This document shows, piece after piece, positions 27,808 to 35,507 of a stretch of 64,000 nt of DNA (position 1 is its first letter; each line of letters begins with the position of its first letter). A model generated the notes under the pieces. That model saw only the letters and a list, made by a program, of their open reading frames with translations, did no database searches and was not told the DNA's origin. Origin of the DNA: an uncultured Caryophanales bacterium (GTDB taxonomy: Bacteria; Bacillota_I; Bacilli_A; RF39; UBA660); the NCBI GenBank assembly GCA_946628045.1, contig CAMOVZ010000002.1, positions 62,001 to 126,000 of the forward strand, read 5' to 3'. A program made the translations under genes and the position numbers.

Positions 27808-27831
27808 ACAAGTATTTTACATAGTACTTGT
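27808..27831. promoter_or_regulatory. Operator-like inverted repeat upstream of the acyl-CoA synthetase
   Basis: Perfect 7-bp inverted repeat ACAAGTA (27808-27814) and TACTTGT (27825-27831) with a 10-bp spacer, about 60 bp upstream of the start. The spacing fits a dimeric repressor. The regulator is unknown. Confidence 0.4.
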
Positions 27832-27841
27832 CATTAATTTA

Positions 27842-27874
27842 CAAAAATAGAGTTTAAATTAATTTAAACTCTAT
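27842..27874 (-). terminator. Terminator of the ASCH/Nudix/rluD operon
   Basis: A perfect 28-base palindrome (27847-27874; half-site AATTTAAACTCTAT) followed on the minus strand by UUUUUG. It contains the stop codon of the ASCH gene. Confidence 0.75.
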
Positions 27875-28195
27875 TGCAATTATTCCATATTTTTCTACTT
27901 CTTCATCATTATAAAATCTCTTCATTAAATTAATATAATCTTCACTAGAAGTATTATCTAAATATATTCTTTTCATATCATAATAATTAACCACTTCTTG
28001 AAAATTATTAAAATAAACTAAATTAGTAATAACAGCCTTAATACTTTCTTTATCATCAGGTCTTTTTAAAAATACTAATTTATCACCAATATTTAATTTT
28101 CTTCTTTTTTCATCATTTAATCTTATTTCAACATCTTTATCTTTACTAGATACTATATCAAATATATCACTATCTAAATGAAATATCATTTCCAT
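27854..28195 (-). CDS. ASCH/DUF3850-like RNA-binding domain protein
   Basis: A 113-aa protein made of one PUA-like ASCH domain: DVEIRLNDEKRRKLNIGDKLVFLK, then VITNLVYFNNFQEVVNYYD, and the terminal FYNDEEVEKYGIIAIEFKLI. ASCH domains bind RNA or act in nucleotide metabolism. It is the last gene of an rluD-nudix-nudix-ASCH operon, which makes an RNA or nucleotide sanitation role plausible. Confidence 0.82.
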   Translation of the reverse strand: MEMIFHLDSDIFDIVSSKDKDVEIRLNDEKRRKLNIGDKLVFLKRPDDKESIKAVITNLVYFNNFQEVVNYYDMKRIYLDNTSSEDYINLMKRFYNDEEVEKYGIIAIEFKLI

Positions 28196-28204
28196 ATAAT
28201 CCTC

Positions 28205-28612
28205 CTATAAATCATTTTCAAATAAATCTAATAAGAATGGTGTTATCTTCTCATCTTTTAATTCATCTAAACTATTAATTAATCTATATTCAGAATGTTC
28301 CTCTTCTTGTAGTTTAATTTTTTTAATATCATCCTTTAATTCACATAAATAAACAAATCTAATAAATATTTTATCCTTTACTTTATCTAGATTACTATCA
28401 TCATGTATTATCTTTGTAGGAATAATATCTAATCCTATTTCTTCTTTTGTCTCTCTTATTACACCATCTCTTGGAAGTTCTCCCAACTCTACCATACCAC
28501 CTGGTAAATCCCAATATTCTGGAAATGGAGTTTCTATTTTACTTCTTTTAGTAACTAAATATTTTCCATCTACATTAATTAATGCATGAGCTATAATTCT
28601 ATTACCATTCAT
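28205..28612 (-). CDS. Nudix hydrolase
   Basis: A 135-aa Nudix domain protein. The box reads GGMVELGELPRDGVIRETKE then EIGLD, matching Gx5Ex7REUxEExGU. Family members hydrolyse nucleoside diphosphates linked to other moieties; the substrate is not readable. It lies 9 bp from the other Nudix gene and 9 bp from the ASCH gene. Confidence 0.93.
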   Translation of the reverse strand: MNGNRIIAHALINVDGKYLVTKRSKIETPFPEYWDLPGGMVELGELPRDGVIRETKEEIGLDIIPTKIIHDDSNLDKVKDKIFIRFVYLCELKDDIKKIKLQEEEHSEYRLINSLDELKDEKITPFLLDLFENDL

Positions 28613-28621
28613 AATAACCTC

Positions 28622-29131
28622 CTATAGACTTTTATATTCTTTTATTACTTCTAGCATTTCTCCTACTATAACTTCATTTATTGGATTATCTTTAATACTA
28701 TTTATTAATATATTTTCTACATCACATAAAGGCATTACTCTTAATTCATAATTACCTTCTCTTTCCCAATCATCTAAATTAGAATTATCCATATTATAAA
28801 CTTTATCAGTTTTTATAATATAAAAATATATTTCATTCTTTCTATTTTTTCCGCTATTATGATAATTCTTAGTATAATAAACTGTTTTAAAGAAAGGCTT
28901 TATATCATAATTATTTAATTCTATTCCAGTTTCTTCTTTTATTTCTCTTATTAAACATTCTTCTAATGTTTCCCCTTCTTCTAAATGTCCTCCTGGAAAT
29001 TGATATGTCTTGTGAGAATATCCTAAAGTAATTTCATTCTTACTATTAATTAATAAACCTTTAGTTCTAATAACCACTTCGTCTATTTCTTCATCTTTTA
29101 AATTATCATAATTATATATTTTCTCTTTCAT
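28622..29131 (-). CDS. Nudix hydrolase (second)
   Basis: A 169-aa Nudix protein starting at ATG 29131 (GGTGA upstream). Box: GGHLEEGETLEECLIREIKE then ETGIE. The C-terminus is longer than in the neighbour and ends in a helix. It begins two bases after the rluD stop. Confidence 0.92.
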   Translation of the reverse strand: MKEKIYNYDNLKDEEIDEVVIRTKGLLINSKNEITLGYSHKTYQFPGGHLEEGETLEECLIREIKEETGIELNNYDIKPFFKTVYYTKNYHNSGKNRKNEIYFYIIKTDKVYNMDNSNLDDWEREGNYELRVMPLCDVENILINSIKDNPINEVIVGEMLEVIKEYKSL

Positions 29132-29132
29132 A

Positions 29133-30017
29133 TTATTCACCATTTTTTATTTTTTCTAATCTATTTTTAAACTCTTCTGGTAGATCTATTTCATATGATA
29201 ATTCTTTTCCTGTTCTTGGATGTTTTAACTTAATTGAATATGAATGAAGTAGTTGACCATATTCATCTGCTTTTCCTCTTCCATATAATGGATCATTACT
29301 AACAGGATATCCAATATATGCCATATGAACTCTTATTTGATGAGTTCTACCAGTATCTAATATACATTCAATTAAAGTATGGTTATTAAATCTATCTAAT
29401 ACTTTAAAGTGAGTTATAGCGTTCTTTCCATTAACATCAGTTACAGTCATTTTTTGTCTGTTATTAGGATCTCTTCCAATAGGCGCATCTATCTCCCCAC
29501 TATCATTTTTAATAACACCATCTACTAAAGCAATATATTTTCTTTCCACAGCTTTTGTGGAAATCATTTCTGATAATTTTTCTAAAGTAAAAAGATTTTT
29601 TGCTACTAACATTAATCCACTAGTATCTTTATCTAATCTATGAACTATACCCGGTCTAAACTTATCACCAGCAAGATCTTTATATCTATAAAGTAATGCA
29701 TTAACAAGAGTTCCTGTATAATGACCTGGAGCAGGATGTACTACCATACCACTCTCTTTATTTATGATTAATAAATCATCGTCTTCATAAATAATATCTA
29801 ATGGTATATCTTCAGGATCTACTTTTATTTCATAATCTAATTCATCATTAACTATAATTTCATCATTTAATTTAACAGAATAAGAACTATTAACTACTTT
29901 ACCATTTACTAATACTTTATCTTCTTTAATAAGTTTTTGAACTTTACTACGAGAAAGATCTAATTTTTCTGATAAATAACTATCTAGTCTTAATCCTTCA
30001 TTATCTTCTACTATCAT
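29133..30017 (-). CDS. rluD: RluD-type 23S rRNA pseudouridine synthase
   Basis: A 294-aa protein with an N-terminal S4 RNA-binding domain (LDLSRSKVQKLIKEDKVLVNG). The RluA-family catalytic domain follows, with the catalytic Asp in HRLDKDTSGLMLVAK and the RTHQIRVHMAYIGYPV motif. RluD modifies helix 69 of 23S rRNA. First gene of the operon with two Nudix genes and the ASCH gene. Confidence 0.93.
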   Translation of the reverse strand: MIVEDNEGLRLDSYLSEKLDLSRSKVQKLIKEDKVLVNGKVVNSSYSVKLNDEIIVNDELDYEIKVDPEDIPLDIIYEDDDLLIINKESGMVVHPAPGHYTGTLVNALLYRYKDLAGDKFRPGIVHRLDKDTSGLMLVAKNLFTLEKLSEMISTKAVERKYIALVDGVIKNDSGEIDAPIGRDPNNRQKMTVTDVNGKNAITHFKVLDRFNNHTLIECILDTGRTHQIRVHMAYIGYPVSNDPLYGRGKADEYGQLLHSYSIKLKHPRTGKELSYEIDLPEEFKNRLEKIKNGE

Positions 30018-30046
30018 GAAATCACCTCAATCGCTTAAATTATATC

Positions 30047-30074
30047 AAAAAAAAGACTAGATTACTAGTCTTTT
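30047..30074 (-). terminator. hsp20 terminator
   Basis: Perfect stem AAAAGACTAG (30051-30060) with CTAGTCTTTT (30065-30074), loop ATTA, then a U run on the minus strand. Confidence 0.88.
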
Positions 30075-30076
30075 AC

Positions 30077-30490
30077 TTATTCACTTATTTCGATGTATTT
30101 TTTATCTTTATTTTTATCTTCTAGACTTAATTTAGGTACTTCCAAAGTTAAAATACCATTTTTAAAACTAGCTTTAACTTCGTCTTCTTTGATATCGTCT
30201 CCTACATAAAAGCTTCTTGATACTTCACCAGTAAATCTTTCACGTCTTACATAGTTTTTCTTATCATCATTATTTTCTTTTTCTACTTTAGCATTAATAG
30301 TAAGATATCCATCAGTAATATCAATCTTAATATCATCTTTATTATAACCTGGTAGATCAACTTCTAATAGATAAGAATTATCATCTTCTCTAATATCAGT
30401 CTTCATTAAATTATAATTCATTCTATCCTTTCTATCAAAGAAATCATCCCTAAAGAAATCATCATCGAATATTTTTGGCATTAACATCAT
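30077..30490 (-). CDS. hsp20: Hsp20/alpha-crystallin small heat shock protein
   Basis: A 137-aa chaperone starting at ATG 30490 (AAAGGAAG upstream; the longer reading to 30535 lacks a site). The alpha-crystallin domain runs from DIREDDNSYLLEVDLPGYNKDDIKIDI to SFKNGILTLEVPK, with the usual A-x-x-x-n-G-v-L motif. It prevents aggregation of unfolded proteins. Monocistronic, with a CIRCE-overlapped promoter and its own terminator. Confidence 0.95.
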   Translation of the reverse strand: MMLMPKIFDDDFFRDDFFDRKDRMNYNLMKTDIREDDNSYLLEVDLPGYNKDDIKIDITDGYLTINAKVEKENNDDKKNYVRRERFTGEVSRSFYVGDDIKEDEVKASFKNGILTLEVPKLSLEDKNKDKKYIEISE

Positions 30491-30566
30491 AATATCAACT
30501 TCCTTTCTAATAAGTGTCGTTAATAGCACTTTCAATTAATACCTGTAGTTTTCTTACTACATTTTA

Positions 30567-30595
30567 ATAATACCACTTAAATTAGCACTTGTCAA
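30567..30595 (-). promoter_or_regulatory. SigA promoter of hsp20
   Basis: Minus strand TTGACA (30595-30590), 17-base spacer, TATTAT (30572-30567). The -35 hexamer lies inside the CIRCE operator, so repressor binding would block RNA polymerase. Confidence 0.88.
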
Positions 30596-30608
30596 GTTAA
30601 AGTGCTAA
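30582..30608. promoter_or_regulatory. CIRCE operator (HrcA binding site)
   Basis: TTAGCACTT (30582-30590), 9-bp spacer, AAGTGCTAA (30600-30608). The consensus is TTAGCACTC-N9-GAGTGCTAA; one symmetrical change per arm keeps the dyad perfect. It predicts HrcA-controlled heat induction of hsp20. Confidence 0.92.
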
Positions 30609-30626
30609 TTTTATATTATTATATGT

Positions 30627-30658
30627 AAAAAAGAAGATATTATTCTTAATATCTTCTT
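30627..30658 (-). terminator. Terminator of the transglutaminase gene
   Basis: Stem AAGAAGATAT (30631-30640) with ATATCTTCTT (30649-30658) followed by U residues on the minus strand. It overlaps the last codons of the gene. Confidence 0.75.
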
Positions 30659-32214
30659 CCACTTGTATTATATGGACTACTATATCGTCTTCTTCTTTCT
30701 CTTTCTTTTTTATCATAAACAAGTTTACCAATACCTAAAGCAGAAAGTACTCCTACAAAAGCAGCTGCACTAACAGTTATAATCTTACCATTAATAGTAA
30801 CTTCAAATTCTTTATCAGAAATATCTTCTACATTTCTATATTTTACTTCATCTTCAATTTCATCAGGTATTTCTTGAATTTCTAATCCATTAGGTATATA
30901 TTGCATATCATGATCTCCACCAGGATCTAATTCACTTACTTCTGTTGGATCTACTAAATACCAAGTTAAATCACCTATCGCACCAGTATCATTATTTACA
31001 AAGTATTCCGGTGTATAATCATTATCTAACCAAGTTGCATCTACAAAATAATAATAATCACCTATTTTAACTGCATTCCATGCATGTGTAGATGAACTAA
31101 CAACATATGATTCCACACCTAATCTTCTTAATAATACTGAAGTTATGTCAGCATAATCTGCACATACTAGTGTATCCTCTTCTAATGCAATTTCTAACGA
31201 ACTTGAATGGTTACCCATATGTTCTGACATTGCATTTAAATTTTCTTCTGAATCTATTCCATAATTATGAATTGCATCAGAAACAGCAGAATCATATTCA
31301 TACTCACATAATACATAAGTTAAAACAGCATTCAGTTTTTCTTGATCAGTTGCATCTTCACTTATTTCTAAACTATCAACTATATCATCAATTTGGTTAT
31401 TAATATCACGAACCGTTTCTTCATCAGTAGAAGTAAAATAAATTTCAACACCATTTTCTTCTAATTCATTTAATAATTCATTAGAAAAAAGCATAGATAT
31501 ATTATATGGATTACCACCTAATGTTAAAGAATCTAAATATGTTAAATCAATATATTGAAAATCAAGGTGTGAAAAATAACCTAGTTTTAAATTATGTACT
31601 TGTCTTAAACTTTGCAAATATTCACCATCTATATTACCACTAACTTCTAAAGTATCAATATCTCCAATATCTTCTAAAAAACCCCATAAATTTCTATCAA
31701 ACGAACGAAAGGGATCTACTTCTATTTTAATACCATCAGACAATCTAGAACCATCTACATTATCAATCAGATCGATATTACCATTATTATGAATCCATAG
31801 ATTTTTTACGTTTGGCATATAATTTAATAAATCACTATCACTTAAAGAATCTATTGTCAAACTAACATCAACCGCATGAGCTAAATCATCATAAGTATAA
31901 TTTCTTACTATAGGAGTTCTTCCATCATCAAACTCATTAATAACCAAACCATTACATTCTATATGTTCACTAGGATCATGTTCCTGGATATTATATGTTT
32001 TTACTTTTTCAATAGAACTATCTTCTAAAACTATTTCTTGTGTCGTTGTAGGAGTAACATCCACAATAGCTTCTTCTTCATTTTTCTTTCCACATCCAGA
32101 CAACATAAATAAAGCTAATGAAACTGAACCTATCTTTATACCTAATTCTTTAGCTTTTTTTAAATCTATATCTCTTAAATCTATTTGTTTATGAGTTTTA
32201 TCTATCTTTATCAT
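30646..32214 (-). CDS. Transglutaminase-like lipoprotein with C-terminal membrane helix
   Basis: A 522-aa envelope protein. A charged ~28-residue start precedes a hydrophobic stretch and lipobox-like LSGC. The middle has leucine-rich-like segments (DIDTLEVSGNIDGEYLQSL, LTYLDSLTLGG). A transglutaminase/protease-like domain follows, with the catalytic trio Cys (LVCADYADI), His (STHAWNAV) and Asp (FVDATWLDND). The C-terminus has a helix (AAAFVGVLSALGIGKLVY) and an Arg/Ser tail. It starts directly after the DUF1292-like stop. It may cross-link or cleave surface proteins; the long n-region before the lipobox is odd. Confidence 0.85.
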   Translation of the reverse strand: MIKIDKTHKQIDLRDIDLKKAKELGIKIGSVSLALFMLSGCGKKNEEEAIVDVTPTTTQEIVLEDSSIEKVKTYNIQEHDPSEHIECNGLVINEFDDGRTPIVRNYTYDDLAHAVDVSLTIDSLSDSDLLNYMPNVKNLWIHNNGNIDLIDNVDGSRLSDGIKIEVDPFRSFDRNLWGFLEDIGDIDTLEVSGNIDGEYLQSLRQVHNLKLGYFSHLDFQYIDLTYLDSLTLGGNPYNISMLFSNELLNELEENGVEIYFTSTDEETVRDINNQIDDIVDSLEISEDATDQEKLNAVLTYVLCEYEYDSAVSDAIHNYGIDSEENLNAMSEHMGNHSSSLEIALEEDTLVCADYADITSVLLRRLGVESYVVSSSTHAWNAVKIGDYYYFVDATWLDNDYTPEYFVNNDTGAIGDLTWYLVDPTEVSELDPGGDHDMQYIPNGLEIQEIPDEIEDEVKYRNVEDISDKEFEVTINGKIITVSAAAFVGVLSALGIGKLVYDKKERERRRRYSSPYNTSGRRY

Positions 32215-32448
32215 CTAATCACCTACTATAGCTCTAAATATACCGTTTGTATATTTAATTTCTTCTTCATCTAAATCTGTATCTAAATCTACAATATCAT
32301 TACCTTTATATTTAGCAGTATAATAATTATCACTATTTAATGACCTATAGATAATATAATTATAATCACTATTAGATTTATTAAAAATAGATACTACTTC
32401 CATAATTTCTTTTTGTCCATTATCTTTAGTAATAGTTATACAATCCAT
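32215..32448 (-). CDS. DUF1292-like small protein
   Basis: A 77-aa protein with the layout of DUF1292 proteins: short N-terminal strands, YNYIIYRSLNSDNYYTAKY, an acidic stretch (DLDTDLDEEE) and a short end. It resembles the YrzB homologue at 19209 only in pattern, so the call is tentative. Its stop abuts the start of the transglutaminase gene. Confidence 0.55.
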   Translation of the reverse strand: MDCITITKDNGQKEIMEVVSIFNKSNSDYNYIIYRSLNSDNYYTAKYKGNDIVDLDTDLDEEEIKYTNGIFRAIVGD

Positions 32449-32499
32449 ATAAGCCTCCTATACTATAATAAGTATAACATTATTCAAAAAAAATATATA

Positions 32500-33270
32500 C
32501 TATTTACGTATATATTCTTTTATATTATTTAATTCTTTAGAAACAACATAATCTAAATCACTATTATATATATCCAACATTTCTAATAAATCTAAAGTAC
32601 TTATTTCACCAGTTAATACTCTAGAAATTAATCTAAATATCATTAATCTATCATCTTCATATCTATTAAATAACGCTAATGCATAATAATAACTATTAAA
32701 ATATTGTAATTGTCTAATTTCTTCTTCATCTATATCTTCAGGTTTATCTGATTCTAATAATGTTAATCTTCTTTTTAATATTTCTTTTGATACATCTAAA
32801 TCATCTTCACTATCAGCACAAATCATTTCATAAAACATAGGAATAACTTCACTAACTCTATCCCTTATACTTCTCTCTTTACAATGAACATCTTTTAATG
32901 CATGATGAAATTCATGTCCTAAAAAGGCATATGAAGTTTTATCTAATTTCATTGGATAAACAATAGTAGGAACTATATCACCCTTTTTATCTGGAAACAT
33001 TTGTGTATTAAAATAAAATGGTATTGTTGCAGGAGCAGGATAATAGCGAACATAACTTTTCATTATATTTATTTCATTTTTTAAATCATCACTTTTATAT
33101 AAATTAAAAGTATCTAAAGATTTAACTACTGATTCCATTACTGATACTTGAGGTAATTTTTTTAAATTAAAATCAAAATCACCTATTAAGCTCATCATAA
33201 AATATGCATTATCTATATCTTCTCTTGTTATATTATCAATTTGCGTATTATAAAAATCTTCTAATGTCAT
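32500..33270 (-). CDS. HExxH-motif putative metallopeptidase
   Basis: A 256-aa soluble protein starting at ATG 33270, supported by GGAAGTGAG. The longer reading to 33336 lacks a site. The motif FLGHEFHHALKD carries HExxH, with an acidic candidate third ligand in EMICADSEDDLD about 35 residues later. No signal peptide, so it acts in the cytoplasm unless exported otherwise. I do not recognise a named family. The neighbours are envelope genes. Confidence 0.65.
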   Translation of the reverse strand: MTLEDFYNTQIDNITREDIDNAYFMMSLIGDFDFNLKKLPQVSVMESVVKSLDTFNLYKSDDLKNEINIMKSYVRYYPAPATIPFYFNTQMFPDKKGDIVPTIVYPMKLDKTSYAFLGHEFHHALKDVHCKERSIRDRVSEVIPMFYEMICADSEDDLDVSKEILKRRLTLLESDKPEDIDEEEIRQLQYFNSYYYALALFNRYEDDRLMIFRLISRVLTGEISTLDLLEMLDIYNSDLDYVVSKELNNIKEYIRK

Positions 33271-33390
33271 TTTCTCACTTCCGGTGAAATGTAGTATAGC
33301 ATAATTTTTATATAAGTGTAAAGTAATATTTATCAATATTGATTATAATTAAAACTTATGATAATTTATATATAAAGTAAGGTGTTATAT

Positions 33391-34716
33391 ATGAGTATAA
33401 ATTATATAGAAGTCTATAAAACAGAAAATGGCTTAATAGCAAAAATACATAAACAAATAATAGATAAAAATGGTAATAAAAAAATGGGAGTATGTACATT
33501 AAATAATCCTAATAATATTAAAAAATTATTAGATATATGCCATAAACATAATATGTCTTTTAAAGGAAAAAGAGTATTAGAAGGTAATGTAGGCCCTATT
33601 ATTAAAGAATTTGATTCATATTATAGAAGTGCAAAAAAAAGAAATGAAAGACTTAAAGTAATAATAGAAAATATAGATAAATTAGAAGATAAAATTTCTT
33701 TAGTAAAAAAAGAACACCTAGGAAAGATAGTTATTTCTACAGCCTTAGCTGCTACTTTAGGTATAACTGCAATTGCTCTTGCAAATAATAATAAAAGAAG
33801 CGAAGTAGTACCAGTAAACTATCAAGTACAAAGTGTTGTTGAAGAAGTACCTGAATACGTTATAGATGATACAGTAGTAGAAAATATAGATACAAATATT
33901 GAAGAGCCTACTTTAGATAACGTGTCTAATGATAATATAGTAGAGACTAATAACATAGTAGCAACTAATAATATAATAAATGCTGAAAAAGACTATGAAG
34001 ATGGAGTTATTATTCCTGAAGAAGAAGTAATAGAAAACACTGAGCTTAATCAAATGTTACAAACAGATGAATTTCATTTTTCATATACAGATAGAACAGA
34101 TTATGAAAATATAACTAATGCTAGACGCTATGAAGATATATTTATTACTTATGGTAATATGTATGGAGTAGATCCTAATATCTTAATGGCCATAGCAGCT
34201 CAAGAAAACTGTGGAAAACATTATGAAGCTCTAAATAATGCTTATGCAACTGGAATTATGCAAATAGAAAGAAGTGCTAATTTAAATAGTACAGTAAGTG
34301 CTTATAATGTTCAAACAGGTCAAATGGATTCAATATATGTTACACAAGAAGCTATTGAAGATTTAGAAACAAATATTAAGATAGGAGCTATGATATTTAA
34401 AAATAAATTAGAAGAATATAATTATAATATTCCCCTAGCCCTACAAAGTTATAATTTTGGTTCAGGTAATATGGCTAATTCCTTAGCTATGTGTAGTGAT
34501 ATAGAAAACATCCCAATGGATGAATTAAAAAGTGATATTACTAATCCTGCATGGCTAAATTATAGAGCTTATCTAGGTGTTGGAGATTCACAATATATAG
34601 AACACATATTTAGTTTTATTGAAAGTGATACTACTATAACTGTCGTAGATAGAGATGGTAATAATATATCTTTAAAACTAGTTAATGATAATGTTAATAA
34701 CATGCAACTAAATTAA
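33391..34716 (+). CDS. Membrane-anchored lytic transglycosylase (SLT domain)
   Basis: A 441-aa protein on the plus strand starting at ATG 33391 (AAGGTG upstream). It has a cytoplasmic domain of about 110 residues, one helix (IVISTALAATLGITAIALA) and an acidic spacer of about 105 residues. The SLT-fold domain shows NILMAIAAQENCGKHYE (catalytic Glu), YATGIMQIE and LALQSYNFGSGNM. It cleaves glycan strands. The large cytoplasmic N-terminal domain (SINYIEVYKTENG... and the lysine-rich part) is unusual for the family and may dock or regulate. It is convergent with the DUF5684 gene. Confidence 0.87.
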   Translation: MSINYIEVYKTENGLIAKIHKQIIDKNGNKKMGVCTLNNPNNIKKLLDICHKHNMSFKGKRVLEGNVGPIIKEFDSYYRSAKKRNERLKVIIENIDKLEDKISLVKKEHLGKIVISTALAATLGITAIALANNNKRSEVVPVNYQVQSVVEEVPEYVIDDTVVENIDTNIEEPTLDNVSNDNIVETNNIVATNNIINAEKDYEDGVIIPEEEVIENTELNQMLQTDEFHFSYTDRTDYENITNARRYEDIFITYGNMYGVDPNILMAIAAQENCGKHYEALNNAYATGIMQIERSANLNSTVSAYNVQTGQMDSIYVTQEAIEDLETNIKIGAMIFKNKLEEYNYNIPLALQSYNFGSGNMANSLAMCSDIENIPMDELKSDITNPAWLNYRAYLGVGDSQYIEHIFSFIESDTTITVVDRDGNNISLKLVNDNVNNMQLN

Positions 34717-34720
34717 ACAT

Positions 34721-34754
34721 AAAAAAAAGATAGATTTTTATCTATCTTTTTTTA
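34721..34754. terminator. Bidirectional terminator between convergent genes
   Basis: Perfect stem AAAAGATAGA (34725-34734) with TCTATCTTTT (34741-34750), with A and T runs on both sides. Confidence 0.88.
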
Positions 34755-34757
34755 TAC

Positions 34758-35270
34758 CTATTTAACAAATTCTTTCTCTATAGCAAAGATTCCATTTTTA
34801 TCAGTAGCAGCTTTTGCATTATATTTAGCACTACCGAAAGCTAAAATAGGAATACCAATAATTGGTAATAATGTACATAATACAGCGAAACCATTAGATT
34901 TTCCAAATTTCTTAGCTAAGTTATAATTGTAGTTGAATGAAATAATAATTACTCCAAATGCAGCTAAAGCTAAGCTCTTACCACTAGACAATAATGAAAC
35001 TACTAAGTAAATTGGGCACCACCACCAAGCAAGACCAGTGATTTTTGTTTCAGTCCAAGTATTATAAATTGGAATAAATACCTTCCACCATTTTTCTCCT
35101 GCTTTTGTGTACATTTTACAGTATGCAATTAAGAAAAATGCTACTATTGCTAAAGCAATAAGACCTAAAATAGCAACTAAAATAATTGCACCTGCAGCCA
35201 TACCTCCAAATATTGCTTCTACATCTGGTGTAGTAGTAGTATTTGGTGTAATTAAATTACCGTTATACAT
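34758..35270 (-). CDS. DUF5684-type integral membrane protein
   Basis: A 170-aa protein with about four helices. The segment CKMYTKAGEKWWKVFIPIYNTW followed by a Trp-rich helix (GLAWWWCPIYLV) is the DUF5684-type pattern, often found in or near signal-peptidase-like membrane proteins. Function unknown. It is monocistronic, with GGAGGAGAG before the ATG. Confidence 0.75.
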   Translation of the reverse strand: MYNGNLITPNTTTTPDVEAIFGGMAAGAIILVAILGLIALAIVAFFLIAYCKMYTKAGEKWWKVFIPIYNTWTETKITGLAWWWCPIYLVVSLLSSGKSLALAAFGVIIISFNYNYNLAKKFGKSNGFAVLCTLLPIIGIPILAFGSAKYNAKAATDKNGIFAIEKEFVK

Positions 35271-35337
35271 AACTCTCCTCCTTTTAAAAGTATTATATCA
35301 CATTTTTTTAAAAATCAATGTATTTTTATTAATATAA

Positions 35338-35377
35338 ATAAAAAAAGTGACCTAGTCTCACGACTAGGTCCAGGGGG
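35338..35377 (-). repeat. 40-bp direct repeat, copy 1 (intrinsic terminator)
   Basis: Identical over 40 bases to 40411-40450, same orientation. It holds a 9-bp stem (GACCTAGTC 35349-35357; GACTAGGTC 35362-35370), with CCCCCTGG on the 5' side and U7 on the 3' side when read on the minus strand. The two copies bracket the TasA/SipW locus. Confidence 0.9.
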
Positions 35378-35457
35378 AAAAGAGATCAAACACAAAAAAG
35401 TCTATTTTATAAGTTTCAATATTTAAAAATTATTCCAAATCGTACATAAAGAAAAAA

Positions 35458-35498
35458 GCCCGTAACACCGGGCAAAATAAAACCAGTCGTATGACTGG
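35458..35498 (-). terminator. Tandem terminators of the TasA/SipW operon
   Basis: First hairpin CCAGTC (35483-35488) with GACTGG (35493-35498), then U-rich sequence. The second is GCCCG (35458-35462) with CGGGC (35469-35473), followed by six U on the minus strand. Confidence 0.85.
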
Positions 35499-35507
35499 CT
35501 TTTATAA

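Larger units (their letters stand above)
35271..35507. other. Non-coding gap between DUF5684 gene and adhesin gene
   Basis: A 237-bp gap holding three minus-strand terminators. From the adhesin stop they are a CCAGTC/GACTGG hairpin, a GCCCG/CGGGC hairpin and, about 90 bp further, the 40-bp repeat copy with its own hairpin. No ORF with a ribosome site is visible in between. Confidence 0.7.
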
